Origin: Laspinema olomoucense D3b
GTDB taxonomy: Bacteria; Cyanobacteriota; Cyanobacteriia; Cyanobacteriales; Laspinemataceae
DNA: 64,000 nucleotides
Direction of reading: 5' to 3'
Assembly (NCBI RefSeq): GCF_025370785.1
Contig: NZ_JAMXFA010000008.1
Location: 142,862-206,861 of the forward strand
Shown: one piece after another, positions 51,269 to 60,741 of the stretch
Layout of the letters: each line of letters begins with the position of its first letter
Position numbering within the stretch: the stretch's first letter is position 1
Made by a program: the position numbers and the translations under genes
Notes under the pieces: model-generated
What the model was told of the DNA's origin: nothing
The model's input: only the letters and a program-made list of their open reading frames with translations
The model's database searches: none

Positions 51269-54200
51269 GCCAGATTTTTGGAAGGGCGTAGACCGAATCT
51301 GTTGGATTTGTGTGTTTATGGAAAAATTCATTCAGGTTGATTCGTTAGAAGATGCGCCTCTAATCCTGTCGGGCATGGCGAGCATTGTGAATGCACCCTC
51401 CTTTGCCTCAGCCCGTCAAGCTATTTTTAATATGCGCCTGTTGTCGTTAAAGTATGTCACTCAAAAATCGCTCCAGCAAGCCATCGCCATCTATAACAAT
51501 TTTCACTACTGTAACCAATCTCAAGGAGCATATAAAATTGATTCAGAAACGCTCCAGTTCCAGCGCACAGACCCCCTAGAAGACCCCTTAATTACCAAAG
51601 CGGTTAAAATTCTCAGTCAGCCTCTAGCCCAACAACTGTACAGCGCCACTTTTGCCAATCCTCGGCAACTGATGACTGTTGCTTTAGGGGAAGAAAAAAC
51701 CGCTTTGAGGCTACCCATTGGGCCAATCTCTGCGCCCCTGGCTCCAAGTCGCACCCATTCCCTGGACCGTGTGCCGACCGGGAAAATTCGGATTCCCCTT
51801 TCCGAACTGCACGAGTTAGCCGTATCGATGGATGCTCGCGAAGAAAATTATCCTGAAAAAAGACGGGGAAACTGGGAAAAGCGGTTTCAACATTTTGCTT
51901 TGATGGTCCCTAAGATTGGGGAGGGGCTGCGGGAAGAAAAGGCAATCACTTTAGAAGGAATCAAACATCTGATTGGATTGCCGGGAGCCGGTAAAACCAC
52001 AATATTGGTATTAATCGCGATGTGGCTAGGCCGACGGGGTTATAAAGCCATGTTCATCTTTCCATCGATTGAAGTCGCCCGACAGTATATGGCAGAATTG
52101 GCATTTCACGGAGTTAAGGTGGGAATGCTAGTGGGTCAAAGCGACGAAACTCGTCGCCGACACGCAGATAATATTGCAGAGGCGATCGCATCTAGCACGG
52201 TTGCAGCAAACGCAGCATCAGGAGGAAACGGGGGATTTGCTTATACTTTAGAAGAAGCAGAAGTTTTTGGGCTAAATTGCGTACTCCCCGCTTTTTCAAC
52301 GGCGGATACTTCTATGTGGGGTTTTGGTTATGCACCTTGCAAGGAAATTTTACAAAGCCGAGGGAAAGAAGGAAAACAGAAAAATTACTTATGTCCAGTT
52401 TGGACGATGTGTGGTCGCAATAAAGCTCCCCGTGATTTACTCGATGCTGATATTTGGGTGGGTCACGTCTTCTCGATGGATACTGAAGTGCCACCTCATG
52501 CAATCCGCGAACAAATCCGCTATTTTGAATTGATTGCCCGCACTTTTGACGTAGTGGTTTTTGATGAAGCCGATATGGTCCAGTCCAATTTGGATGCTTA
52601 TGGAGCCGCTACCTTGCAGCTTTCGGGTGCAGAAAATTCTATTCATTCCGTGATTCAAGAACAAATTCACAATCGCTTCGCTCGCGGGGAAAACTATCGA
52701 TTGTTGGACCGTGAGGTGGAACTGTATAGTCGCGATTTGTCAGAATTTGGAGACCATAATACTTCATTAGTGACGGCGGTGCAAAATTTGTCGTCCTCGC
52801 GGATTCAAAATCGCTACAAAGACCAGATGTTAACGGTTTCAAGAATTATTGGAGATTTATTAGATGGGCTAGAAAAAAATTTTTCTTGGCGCGACCGCCT
52901 GGATTCAGAGGAAGTCAAACAAGGATTTAGCAAAAATCGGGCTTTACGGGAATTTTGGGAAATTGCTGCCTACCGTGCTTTCTACGATCGCACTGGAATG
53001 GAAACCCCAGATTGGCCGAAAGCCGATTTATGCGCTCGAACCCTAGGCATAGCACGGACTGACCTAGAGGAGAAATTGCAACATCTGATTCATCACTTCC
53101 GCCGATACCTAGCAGAGAACCTGATTGAACGGCGCGATAAAATCGTACGAGAAATTGCTGACTTGTTTTTGACTCTCTGCTTTTGCGATCGCTCCCGGTC
53201 AAGTCAACCTATCAAGCCACCCCCAAATGCCGATGAAGTCATTACTTTACTCGTTTGCATTACCTTCGTCATTTTAGGCTACCAACGAATCGTACCGAGA
53301 ACACGAACGATGGTGGCTGAGGGACTGATTCGAGAACCTATTATCCAGTCTACTGCCAGCGAAGAACTCCGAAAAATCATTCCCGAAAATATTTTGGGGT
53401 CTTTTTCAGGGGTTAAATATAGTTTCAAATCAGCACAGACCACTCGGATTCAGGCTCGGAATGTAGAACTGTCGTATATTACTTTTGTCGGTGCGCCTCG
53501 GTTGCTGATGCACCGCTTTCATCGCTTATTTGAGGCAGAGAGTCAACCTATAGGGCCAGCAACTTTAATGACTTCCGCCACCTCTTTCCTAGAAGCAAGT
53601 CCCGCTTATCACATTAATTCCGGCCCAGATTACCTGCTGAAGCCCACTCAAGCAGAACACGACCCCAAACGCAGTTTTTATTACTTCAAATGGATACCTG
53701 ATAGCGAAAATCGGTCTGAACCTCTCAAATATAGTGGCGCAGGAGAACTCCGGAATCGAAATTTAGAAAAAATGGTCGAGTTTTTGGTTCGCAAAGGGAC
53801 GGTAAAATCAGAAATTTATAAAGCGATTCGCAACTTTGACGTACAACATGACATTTATCGCAAAGCGGCTTTAATCGTGAATAGCTACGAACAAGCCCGC
53901 ACCCTTAAAAAATATCTGAATGATTACCATCCCGAAGTTGGAAAAAGAACGAAAGCAGTCGTTCGCTCGCTCAAGAGTGGAGAACAAGCCAGTGATTTCG
54001 TGACAACAGCTCAGTGCGAGGCTTTAGGAGATGATGAAACTTGCGATATTCTGATTTTTCCGATGTTGGCAATCGGTCGAGGCGTGAATATTGTTTTCAC
54101 CAAAGGGCCGAGAAAACTTGATGCCGCTATTGGCACGATTTATTTCCTCACCCGTCCCCATCCCACAACGGATGATATGCAGCTTTTATATAGTTTAGCT

Positions 54201-54719
54201 GGACGAGCAACCCAAGAATTTGACAGTAAAGTTTTTACTGAATCTGAAGACTTTTCTGATATAACTAAGGCTTGGCAACAATCAAGAAAAAACATTTGGG
54301 CATCGGCGGGTCGGCTCTTACGTGAACCTTTAATGGCGAGTCGCTTAGGAGAAGATTTATTTAAGTCATTTGCCGCAAATCAGATGGTTGGCATCTTGCA
54401 AACCATTGGACGAGGTATGCGAAATGGATGTCCGGTACAAGTGTATTTTGTCGATTCGGCTTGGGCTTACCAATCTACTAAAAACCAGCCGGACTCGGGA
54501 CGGGATAGTTTGCTCGTGCAAATGCGAATCATTTTGGAAGAATGCGTGAACCATCCGGATCCAGTGACTCGCCAAATTTATCAAGAACTTTATGGTGCAT
54601 TTCTGGAGCCTCTGCGCCGTATTGAGGGCGTAGTGTATCCAGCAAGTTTGCGATATTCAGTAGATTTTGCCGACGAAGAAGATGGCTTTGATGAGTTTTC
54701 CTATTTATTGGATATGTAA
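51258..54719 (+). CDS. pPIWI-RE system DinG/XPD-like helicase (Z-type)
   Basis: The product is 1153 aa, start at the ATG at 51258 (GGAG 7 bases upstream; overlaps the REase gene). It is a superfamily 2 helicase: GLPGAGKTT (K246), DEAD (436-439) and C-terminal motifs IGRGVNIVF and QTIGRGMRNG. Four cysteines between the helicase motifs (C341, C361, C379, C385) match the Fe-S cluster of XPD/DinG helicases. In this system the helicase would unwind target duplex or R-loop for the PIWI and REase proteins. Its stop is 2 bases before the PIWI gene. Confidence 0.86.
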   Translation: MRSKPDFWKGVDRICWICVFMEKFIQVDSLEDAPLILSGMASIVNAPSFASARQAIFNMRLLSLKYVTQKSLQQAIAIYNNFHYCNQSQGAYKIDSETLQFQRTDPLEDPLITKAVKILSQPLAQQLYSATFANPRQLMTVALGEEKTALRLPIGPISAPLAPSRTHSLDRVPTGKIRIPLSELHELAVSMDAREENYPEKRRGNWEKRFQHFALMVPKIGEGLREEKAITLEGIKHLIGLPGAGKTTILVLIAMWLGRRGYKAMFIFPSIEVARQYMAELAFHGVKVGMLVGQSDETRRRHADNIAEAIASSTVAANAASGGNGGFAYTLEEAEVFGLNCVLPAFSTADTSMWGFGYAPCKEILQSRGKEGKQKNYLCPVWTMCGRNKAPRDLLDADIWVGHVFSMDTEVPPHAIREQIRYFELIARTFDVVVFDEADMVQSNLDAYGAATLQLSGAENSIHSVIQEQIHNRFARGENYRLLDREVELYSRDLSEFGDHNTSLVTAVQNLSSSRIQNRYKDQMLTVSRIIGDLLDGLEKNFSWRDRLDSEEVKQGFSKNRALREFWEIAAYRAFYDRTGMETPDWPKADLCARTLGIARTDLEEKLQHLIHHFRRYLAENLIERRDKIVREIADLFLTLCFCDRSRSSQPIKPPPNADEVITLLVCITFVILGYQRIVPRTRTMVAEGLIREPIIQSTASEELRKIIPENILGSFSGVKYSFKSAQTTRIQARNVELSYITFVGAPRLLMHRFHRLFEAESQPIGPATLMTSATSFLEASPAYHINSGPDYLLKPTQAEHDPKRSFYYFKWIPDSENRSEPLKYSGAGELRNRNLEKMVEFLVRKGTVKSEIYKAIRNFDVQHDIYRKAALIVNSYEQARTLKKYLNDYHPEVGKRTKAVVRSLKSGEQASDFVTTAQCEALGDDETCDILIFPMLAIGRGVNIVFTKGPRKLDAAIGTIYFLTRPHPTTDDMQLLYSLAGRATQEFDSKVFTESEDFSDITKAWQQSRKNIWASAGRLLREPLMASRLGEDLFKSFAANQMVGILQTIGRGMRNGCPVQVYFVDSAWAYQSTKNQPDSGRDSLLVQMRIILEECVNHPDPVTRQIYQELYGAFLEPLRRIEGVVYPASLRYSVDFADEEDGFDEFSYLLDM

Positions 54720-54721
54720 CC

Positions 54722-57700
54722 ATGAATGACGAAATTTTTGATAATATTCAAGTTGAGGATGAGGAAATGACTCAAACAACTTTACAATCAGATACGCTTT
54801 ATATTTCGCTGGGTAAACCTACGAGTCTAAAAATCATTCCCCTGGCTTTCACCGTACCGGATTGCCTCAAACCCGTTATCGTTGAAGGTTTTAATTTAGC
54901 TTGGACAAAGAAGGCTTTAGGAATTTTAGCAGAAATTCAAAAAGCAACGGGTTGTTCAGGAAATACCACGGCAAAAAATCTGCCTTATGCTTCGCTGCGG
55001 GGGTTTTTGGAAGTCGGACTGAACGATTTAGGTCGAATTCAATCGAATGTAGGCTTAAATTTATTTGATTTAAACGGTAAACTTGGACAGGACCCGATTC
55101 CATTTGCTTACCTGAATGGAGGAAACTTTGAAGCAATTCGCAAGGCTCTACGTCCAATCCTCAATGAGTGGCTAACCGGCTATTTTAACCCTTTTGCTGA
55201 ACAAGAAGGGGTCGCTTCAGAAGTTGTCGATCGCTTAAACAATTTGTATGAAGAAGAAAACCTCTTAAGCCTCGCTCCGTTGGAGTCTCAAGTTATCCCT
55301 TGGAACTGGTCTAAACAAACAGGAACCACTCATCACGAAGATCGTTATGATTATAGAGCGCTAGTTGATTATGTGGCTCGTGCCATCGCCGGAAACGAAA
55401 TTTTTCAGGGTTTAGGCCCAATGAAACGGGTTGTTTCTGCTCATGGTAGCTTCACCACGGGAATGGCCGAACTGATTACTAAGCCAATTGCCCTGTCTCA
55501 GAAAGCCGGAGAGTTTAGCTTGGTGGTGAAGTTAGAAATAGTCACTTATCCATCTTTGCACCAGCCTTTATTGAAAATTGATGTGACCAAACGTCGCTGG
55601 TTTACTAATTTAAAACCCCCACGTTTTAATTTTGGAAATATTAGCGGTTTTGTTTTCTCTGAAAACTATAGTGATCGGGCCTTTAGCTATAAGGTGCTTT
55701 GTCAGTCGGAAAAGCAGGGAAAAGAGAAAATTTGGCATTGGAAAATCGATAAAGACTTTGAAGTGTTGCGCCGAAAACTCCACCTTCCCCTAAAAACAAC
55801 TGAGGGGCAAGATATTAACCCAGAGCAGATAGCCCTGGGTAAAGCGTCAACTGATTCCTGTAAAGTGATGCTAACTTACCGTAATGGATTGCAAGAAGGC
55901 AAACATGGAATTAAGGTAGGCGTACCCGAAATTGATAAACTCGAAGCGTTTGAGGCGATCAGTAACCTTTTGAAGCCCCTTGGCTTTGAACCTTTCCAGA
56001 GGTACTCAGAAATTAATTGGAAATCCAAGAAAGGTCACCCATCAAAACTAGACAAAACGGTCTCCCGCATGATTAATTTGCCAACTCTGGTAAGTGCTGT
56101 CTTAGAACATCTAGAAGAAAGTGGCGATGGCGATTTTACCTCTAGCTATATAGAAAACTTGGATGATAAGCAATTAAAGCCATTAAATCAATTACTCAAA
56201 AAACATTTTTCCATCAATCTATCAGATATTATGGGGGAGAGAAAATCTCTTGAATTTAATGGCAAAACTAAAAAACAGTTCCAAGAACTGATAAAAATGA
56301 TTGAGGCCAACCAAAAAATCATCAGAAAGCTCTACCCGAACCAGCGACCCTCGCTCATTATTTTTTATGAAGATGAGCTGCAAAGGGAGATGAAATTGTT
56401 AGAGGCGATCGTTCAGGTTCTCTGGAATGGTGCGATAGAAGTGATGCCCAATCGTTTACCGGCTAATACGCATGGGCCGCGCACACTCTTGCCCGGTGCT
56501 AATTTAAAGGCGCAGGAGCGGTCTCGCGAGCGCATAAAAGCATGGGAGCCAATCGTCCAACAACTGGCTCTACGCAAGCAGCGAACGTTTTGCCTTGTGT
56601 TGGCTCGCAAATTTTACCCAGACCCTAATAAAAAAGGTAAGTATAATCCCGACGACCGAGTAAATAAACCTTCAACTCATCAAGCTTTAGCTGACTTAGC
56701 CGGGTCTTGCGTACAGTTTATCCTACCAATCAAAACAAATAAAAACAAAGAAAACCTCAAACTCGATAATTTTTTCCATCGAGGACAATCAGCACTCAAA
56801 GATTTGCTATATGCTCATTCGGGTTGGTTGGATGATGTTAAACAAAAAGTTGACCACTGGCTAGAAGCTACACCAATCGCACAAAGACCGAAAGAAATTA
56901 TTGGCATTACCATTGTTCGCAAGCAGAAAGGTCGCACTCGCGGTTCGATAGAAAGTACATTTTTGCCAATTGCTGTGCGTCTTAAAGTGGAAACCGGCGA
57001 ATGCGAACTTTGTTGTGCTTGGGAAAAAGGCGGTAATCTAGAAACAACGCCTTGGAGGAAGTTTCCAGATGCAATCGCGTTTATTTCTAAAATTTCCCCT
57101 GTGAAACTAGGGGCGAACAAAGAAGCGAGGCAGAATCATTTTATGAAGTTTACCAAGGAAATTATCTCTACTTCAGTTGACGAAGGAAATCAACCTGTGG
57201 TAATGATTGATTCATCGAACTGCGTACAGCTTTGGCCTTGGCTTAGTGATCGCCAACTTGATGCCCACCATATTAATTTTACAACTTACTCGCGAAGCCC
57301 TCTGTACCAACACATGGAGCAAGAGTGGCAAGGGGTACGGCTGATTCGGCTTCGCCAAGACCTCGCACCGGGAATTATTGATAAAAAAGAGCGGTCATTT
57401 GTGGAAACGTCCCTAGAAGACACCCGAACTAAAAAAGAATTGAAAACTTTAAAAGCTAATTATCAAATCCCATCTGCATCCAGTAAAACCGGATTGTTTC
57501 GGCTTAGTGCGCCTAATGAAACGGGTTGTAGTGCCTATTTGTCTGTAGGCAAAACCACTATCCATACACGTAAACGAGGTCTTAGTTGCTATCGCGAAAC
57601 TGAAATCGATGTGCCGGTAAAAAATGCTGATGCTTCCGAAGGCAAAGTTGAGAAGAAAGCTGGGTCAGAAGTTTGCCAAATTGGGACCACTCCACCCTTT

Positions 57701-57952
57701 ACCGGACAGTTTCCTACACCCAACCCCTTAGAGATTGTTATTACCCTAAAACAATCCGAAGATGATTGCGATCGCCTTGCTGGACTGGTAGAATCTCTTC
57801 GCTATAGTTTTGGTCACTATGACGACTGGTCGAGCTTACCCGCTCCCCTCTTCTTCGAGCGGGTTGTTCGAGATTATATCAGCGAATTTGCACTCGACAA
57901 TCTGGATAATCAGCCCGAAGATGAAGAAGATGATGATAGTGATCATGAATGA
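54722..57952 (+). CDS. pPIWI-RE protein (prokaryotic PIWI)
   Basis: The product is 1076 aa. The N-terminal half is specific to this family (pPIWI_RE_X). About residues 530-640 form a MID-like part (RPSLIIFYEDELQREMKLLEAIVQVLWN). The C-terminal third is an RNaseH-like PIWI fold (IIGITIVRKQKGRTRGS, VVMIDSSNCVQLWPWLSD, VRLIRLRQD). It would bind a nucleic-acid guide and target. Whether its RNaseH active site is intact cannot be settled by eye. It is the third gene of an operon (2-base gap) with the REase and helicase, an order typical of the system. Confidence 0.85.
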   Translation: MNDEIFDNIQVEDEEMTQTTLQSDTLYISLGKPTSLKIIPLAFTVPDCLKPVIVEGFNLAWTKKALGILAEIQKATGCSGNTTAKNLPYASLRGFLEVGLNDLGRIQSNVGLNLFDLNGKLGQDPIPFAYLNGGNFEAIRKALRPILNEWLTGYFNPFAEQEGVASEVVDRLNNLYEEENLLSLAPLESQVIPWNWSKQTGTTHHEDRYDYRALVDYVARAIAGNEIFQGLGPMKRVVSAHGSFTTGMAELITKPIALSQKAGEFSLVVKLEIVTYPSLHQPLLKIDVTKRRWFTNLKPPRFNFGNISGFVFSENYSDRAFSYKVLCQSEKQGKEKIWHWKIDKDFEVLRRKLHLPLKTTEGQDINPEQIALGKASTDSCKVMLTYRNGLQEGKHGIKVGVPEIDKLEAFEAISNLLKPLGFEPFQRYSEINWKSKKGHPSKLDKTVSRMINLPTLVSAVLEHLEESGDGDFTSSYIENLDDKQLKPLNQLLKKHFSINLSDIMGERKSLEFNGKTKKQFQELIKMIEANQKIIRKLYPNQRPSLIIFYEDELQREMKLLEAIVQVLWNGAIEVMPNRLPANTHGPRTLLPGANLKAQERSRERIKAWEPIVQQLALRKQRTFCLVLARKFYPDPNKKGKYNPDDRVNKPSTHQALADLAGSCVQFILPIKTNKNKENLKLDNFFHRGQSALKDLLYAHSGWLDDVKQKVDHWLEATPIAQRPKEIIGITIVRKQKGRTRGSIESTFLPIAVRLKVETGECELCCAWEKGGNLETTPWRKFPDAIAFISKISPVKLGANKEARQNHFMKFTKEIISTSVDEGNQPVVMIDSSNCVQLWPWLSDRQLDAHHINFTTYSRSPLYQHMEQEWQGVRLIRLRQDLAPGIIDKKERSFVETSLEDTRTKKELKTLKANYQIPSASSKTGLFRLSAPNETGCSAYLSVGKTTIHTRKRGLSCYRETEIDVPVKNADASEGKVEKKAGSEVCQIGTTPPFTGQFPTPNPLEIVITLKQSEDDCDRLAGLVESLRYSFGHYDDWSSLPAPLFFERVVRDYISEFALDNLDNQPEDEEDDDSDHE

Positions 57953-57992
57953 TGGGAGTTCACTAATCCATTCAAATTCAGTATTCTAGAAA

Positions 57993-58040
57993 TAGAGGAA
58001 AGAGGGGCCTGTTATTTAGCGATCGCCACCCTTTCCTCTA
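57993..58040. other. Long-loop inverted repeat after the pPIWI gene
   Basis: TAGAGGAAAG and CTTTCCTCTA are perfect 10-bp arms with a 28-base loop that contains a GCGATCGC. No T-run follows. It may be an mRNA 3'-end hairpin. Confidence 0.5.
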
Positions 58041-58314
58041 CCATTAGACTTACCACTCGGAAGTTCATCTCGAATCCGGTTCTTACAGGTCAAGCAAAAA
58101 CTAATACCCCAGGAACATCTTATGCCGCAATCATTTCAGCAATATTTCTCACTGGGGAGGAGTGGGGGAAAGAGCTTATTGAGGCCAGTTATCTGTTTTG
58201 ATGTAGCCAGTCAGATGCGTCTGATTCAGGTGGTCGCTTCTGACAAAGAACTTTTCTCCTGGATTGAGCTTGTGGGGCCTGATACAGATAAAGCAGGGAC
58301 CTAGAGAAACGGGG

Positions 58315-58443
58315 TTGGCGATCGCACCGAACAAATCGACTACCGACTTTCTCTGGATGCCATAGCGTTGCTTGATTTGAGCAGTTGGCGATCGCATTCG
58401 TCGAAACCGCTACCGACTTTATCAAGATGCCATTGCAATACTT
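58315..58443. repeat. Degenerate 70-bp tandem repeat
   Basis: Two 59-base copies (58315-58373 and 58385-58443) share TTGGCGATCGCA, CTACCGACTTT and GATGCCAT. Minus-strand translation shows two HTH-like blocks (KQRYGIQRKSVVDL), suggesting remains of a repetitive DNA-binding gene. The rest of 58041-58495 holds no intact gene. Confidence 0.6.
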
Positions 58444-58495
58444 GCCAATTCACAGGAGTTACGCAGTTGGAGAGAGAATGAAGTAAAACAGAAAA

Positions 58496-58793
58496 ATGAA
58501 TCCACCAAAATACACAGGGATAGACTACATCAACTTTCTCATTGGAACGCAGAAGGCATATAGCTGTAGTGAAGCGGAGCGAGTGCATCCAGAGGTATCA
58601 GATCCCCCCGCTCATGATGCTATAACCCGTCTTCTGCATCGGATGGATCCAAGTCCCGAAGAGCTATGGCAAGAAGCTCGGGCGTTTGTAGACACAAATA
58701 GGGGCGTTCTCATCCTAGATGACACCATGCTCGATAAGTTCTACGCTCAAAAAATAGAATTGGTTTCAAGACAGTGGTCGGGGAAACATAAGC
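58496..58793 (+). pseudogene. Truncated DDE-type transposase (N-terminal fragment)
   Basis: About 99 residues (MNPPKYTGIDYINFLIGTQK start; GVLILDDTMLDKFYAQK contains the first catalytic Asp region) are recognisable as the N-terminus of a cyanobacterial DDE transposase of the IS4/IS701-like superfamily. The frame is cut at WSGKH by the left end of an IS1-type element. The rest of the transposase does not reappear on the right side, so the locus has been deleted or rearranged. Confidence 0.75.
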
Positions 58794-59583
58794 GGCGTTG
58801 CACATTTATGGTATGATAGAGAGGTAGTCCGTACCCCTAGAGAATATGATTTGTCCTAAGTGTCAGTCCAGCAATATCAGTAAAAATGGCGTGAAGAGAG
58901 GAAAACAGAACCATATATGTAAGGATTGTGGTCGTCAATTTATCGAGGTCTATTCTCCAACAGGTTATCCCGAAGAAGTTAAACGACACTGCTTACATCT
59001 CTATGTTGAAGGGAATGGGTTTCGACGGATAGAAAGACTAACTGGAGTTTGTCATAACACGGTTATCAATTGGGTCAAAGCTGCGGCTCAGAGTTTACCA
59101 CCAGACCCTGATTATGAAGAAATACCTGAAGTCTCCCAAGTTGATGAGTTACAGACTTATGTGGGTAAAAAAAAACATAAAGTCTGGGTCTGGACCGCTG
59201 TAGACAAACGATTTCCCGGTATTTTAGCTTTTGGGGTCGGGGATAGATCCAAAGAAACATTTAAACCGTTATGGAAAATTATTGGAGGTTGGGAGTGTTT
59301 CTTCTATGTAACGGATGGCTATGCAGTTTATCCTCAATTTATTGATGAACTTGACCATATAGTTAGCAAGCCCTCCATGACTCGGGTAGAAGGAGAAAAC
59401 ACGCGATTAAGACATTATCTAGCCCGCCTAGCGAGAAAAACTTTATGTTATTCAAAATCTGTAGAAATGTTAACGATTTCTATCAGATTGCTTCTGTACT
59501 ACCTGAAACATCGGACTATACCCCTCCCCAATTGAAGGAATTGAACCCTTTCCAATGTAATCATACCATAAATGTGCAACGCC
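58794..59583 (+). mobile_element. IS1-type insertion sequence
   Basis: Perfect 24-bp terminal inverted repeats: GGCGTTGCACATTTATGGTA... at 58794-58817 and its complement at 59560-59583. One transposase gene lies inside. There is no matching flank of 8-9 bases (left ACATAAGC, right CTTTTTTT), so the original target duplication is lost or never formed. Confidence 0.9.
58846..59535 (+). CDS. IS1-family transposase, single ORF
   Basis: The product is 229 aa. A zinc ribbon (CPKCQSSN ... CKDCGRQF, residues 3-29) precedes an HTH (RRIERLTGVCHNTVINWV) and a DDE-type catalytic domain (VDELQTYVGKKKHKVWVWTA). RVEGENTRLRHYLARLARKT near the end is an IS1 signature. Unlike classic IS1 (insA/insB frameshift), it is one continuous frame, as in the single-ORF IS1 branch. 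Probably intact. Confidence 0.88.
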   Translation: MICPKCQSSNISKNGVKRGKQNHICKDCGRQFIEVYSPTGYPEEVKRHCLHLYVEGNGFRRIERLTGVCHNTVINWVKAAAQSLPPDPDYEEIPEVSQVDELQTYVGKKKHKVWVWTAVDKRFPGILAFGVGDRSKETFKPLWKIIGGWECFFYVTDGYAVYPQFIDELDHIVSKPSMTRVEGENTRLRHYLARLARKTLCYSKSVEMLTISIRLLLYYLKHRTIPLPN

Positions 59584-59799
59584 CTTTTTTTGGGAGGCGA
59601 TTGCCTACGGCATAGCTGGTGCTTACCGGCACTGAGAAGCATGAGTGCCCTGGTTCATTGCATAGAGCAATTATTACCAGCAACAGTCACATCTCCACCC
59701 GCCACGGCTGCGAGGACGAGTGACTTTTTATCAGCAGCGGAGAATTTTCTACACTTCAATAATCTAGCTCAAGCTGACTGTTGCTCGGCCTGAAGCGCC
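59584..59799. other. Non-coding remnants after IS1
   Basis: Contains a GGCGATTGCC...CGGCATAGC...GCTTACCGGC motif of the same short palindromic family that interrupts vapC, and no intact gene. Confidence 0.4.
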
Positions 59800-60206
59800 T
59801 CAAGCAAGTCTTCGTCTGAATAGGATTTTTCCCACTCGCCCTCTAGCTGAAGGCGTACTGACTTTGCACCACCATCCGGAGTGCATTCGACCCAAAGCAG
59901 TCAGTCTCGCCCGTTCAGCCACAAACCATTCGGCGGCAGCTTGACAGTACGGCAGGATGAGAGTTTGGTCCTGAATTATCTGTGTCAAGTAATCAGACAA
60001 AGTCCTTTTTCGCCGAGACTCCGGCAATCGGTATAACCCATACAGAAGCTCATGCCATGTTACTGATGCGATAAGCCTAACGGCATAGCTTCGCTTACCG
60101 CAGATTCTTCTAGGTTTTGTCGAAAACGCGCCAGAAAAATATCGCTCGGCTGTAGTTTCATACTTTCCGAGATGATGTTAGTATCCAGGAGAAATTTTAC
60201 GCTCAT
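59800..60206 (-). pseudogene. vapC: Disrupted PIN-domain VapC toxin
   Basis: The ATG at 60206 overlaps the antitoxin stop (ATGA). It reads MSVKFLLDTNIISESM, the classical PIN start with its metal-binding Asp. After EESAV the frame is broken by about 30 bases of palindromic repeat (AGCGAAGCTATGCCGTTAGG...), which leads to a stop. The correct frame resumes as VTWHELLYG / LPESRRKRTLSDYLTQIIQ. Another frameshift occurs near 59880, and the C-terminus is joined to unrelated sequence (RLQLEGEWEKSYSDEDLL). The toxin is therefore inactive while its antitoxin remains intact. Confidence 0.8.
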
Positions 60207-60463
60207 CACCAGCAAGATTGTTCGGGAGTCGGGGTGCGATCGCGAACATCTGCAAAGATTTCGTCGCTATCTAAATCAATTCCTTCTGAAAGGATTTGGA
60301 CCCGAAAAGTATCGAAAGCTTCTATTGCCTCTTCAGATTTAGCCGAACTAATTTTGGCGATCGGTTGGTCAGCTTGAAAAATCACAAAACTTTCTCCAGC
60401 TTGGGCGCGTTGAAGATAGTTCATCAAATTTTGACTAACTTCTTCTAGAGTAACTTTATTCAT
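60206..60463 (-). CDS. vapB: VapB/Phd-type antitoxin
   Basis: The product is 85 aa (MNKVTLEEVSQNLMNYLQRA) with the prevent-host-death-like DNA-binding fold (FVIFQADQPIAKIS) and an acidic C-terminus that would wrap the toxin (SEGIDLDSDEIFADV). Its stop overlaps the vapC start by four bases. As the toxin is broken, it may survive as a neutralised or orphan antitoxin. Confidence 0.8.
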   Translation of the reverse strand: MNKVTLEEVSQNLMNYLQRAQAGESFVIFQADQPIAKISSAKSEEAIEAFDTFRVQILSEGIDLDSDEIFADVRDRTPTPEQSCW

Positions 60464-60732
60464 CGATTAACCTCTAGGGCAAAATTGTACCACTGGTCTA
60501 GTCCAGTTATATCCTAACTCCGGGCCACACAGGCGATCGGCAAGATGCTCACCACCCAGCGCAATAGAACTGCAATTACTTCCCAACCCCCATTAAGCCA
60601 AAATAATACCATGACCAAACCCCAACAAATCTACCTCGATCGCCCACCCATCTACAAGAGCGCAAATCACCTCATCCGCCGACCTGCGCTGTACCGTTAC
60701 TGATCGCCTCCAAACCCTCCTGCAAAAAACCA

Positions 60733-60741
60733 ACTCTACCC
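60733..60741. repeat. Target site duplication, left copy
   Basis: ACTCTACCC directly precedes the left inverted repeat of the IS4-type element and is repeated at 62141-62149. Confidence 0.92.

Noticed and set aside
51318..54719. Later start (MEKFIQ) for the Fe-S helicase
   Set aside because: The ATG at 51258 has a GGAG ribosome binding site and the typical coupled overlap with the upstream gene.
58122..58304. 60-aa plus-strand frame after the pPIWI gene
   Set aside because: No ribosome binding site or domain, and it sits in degenerate repeat-bearing DNA.
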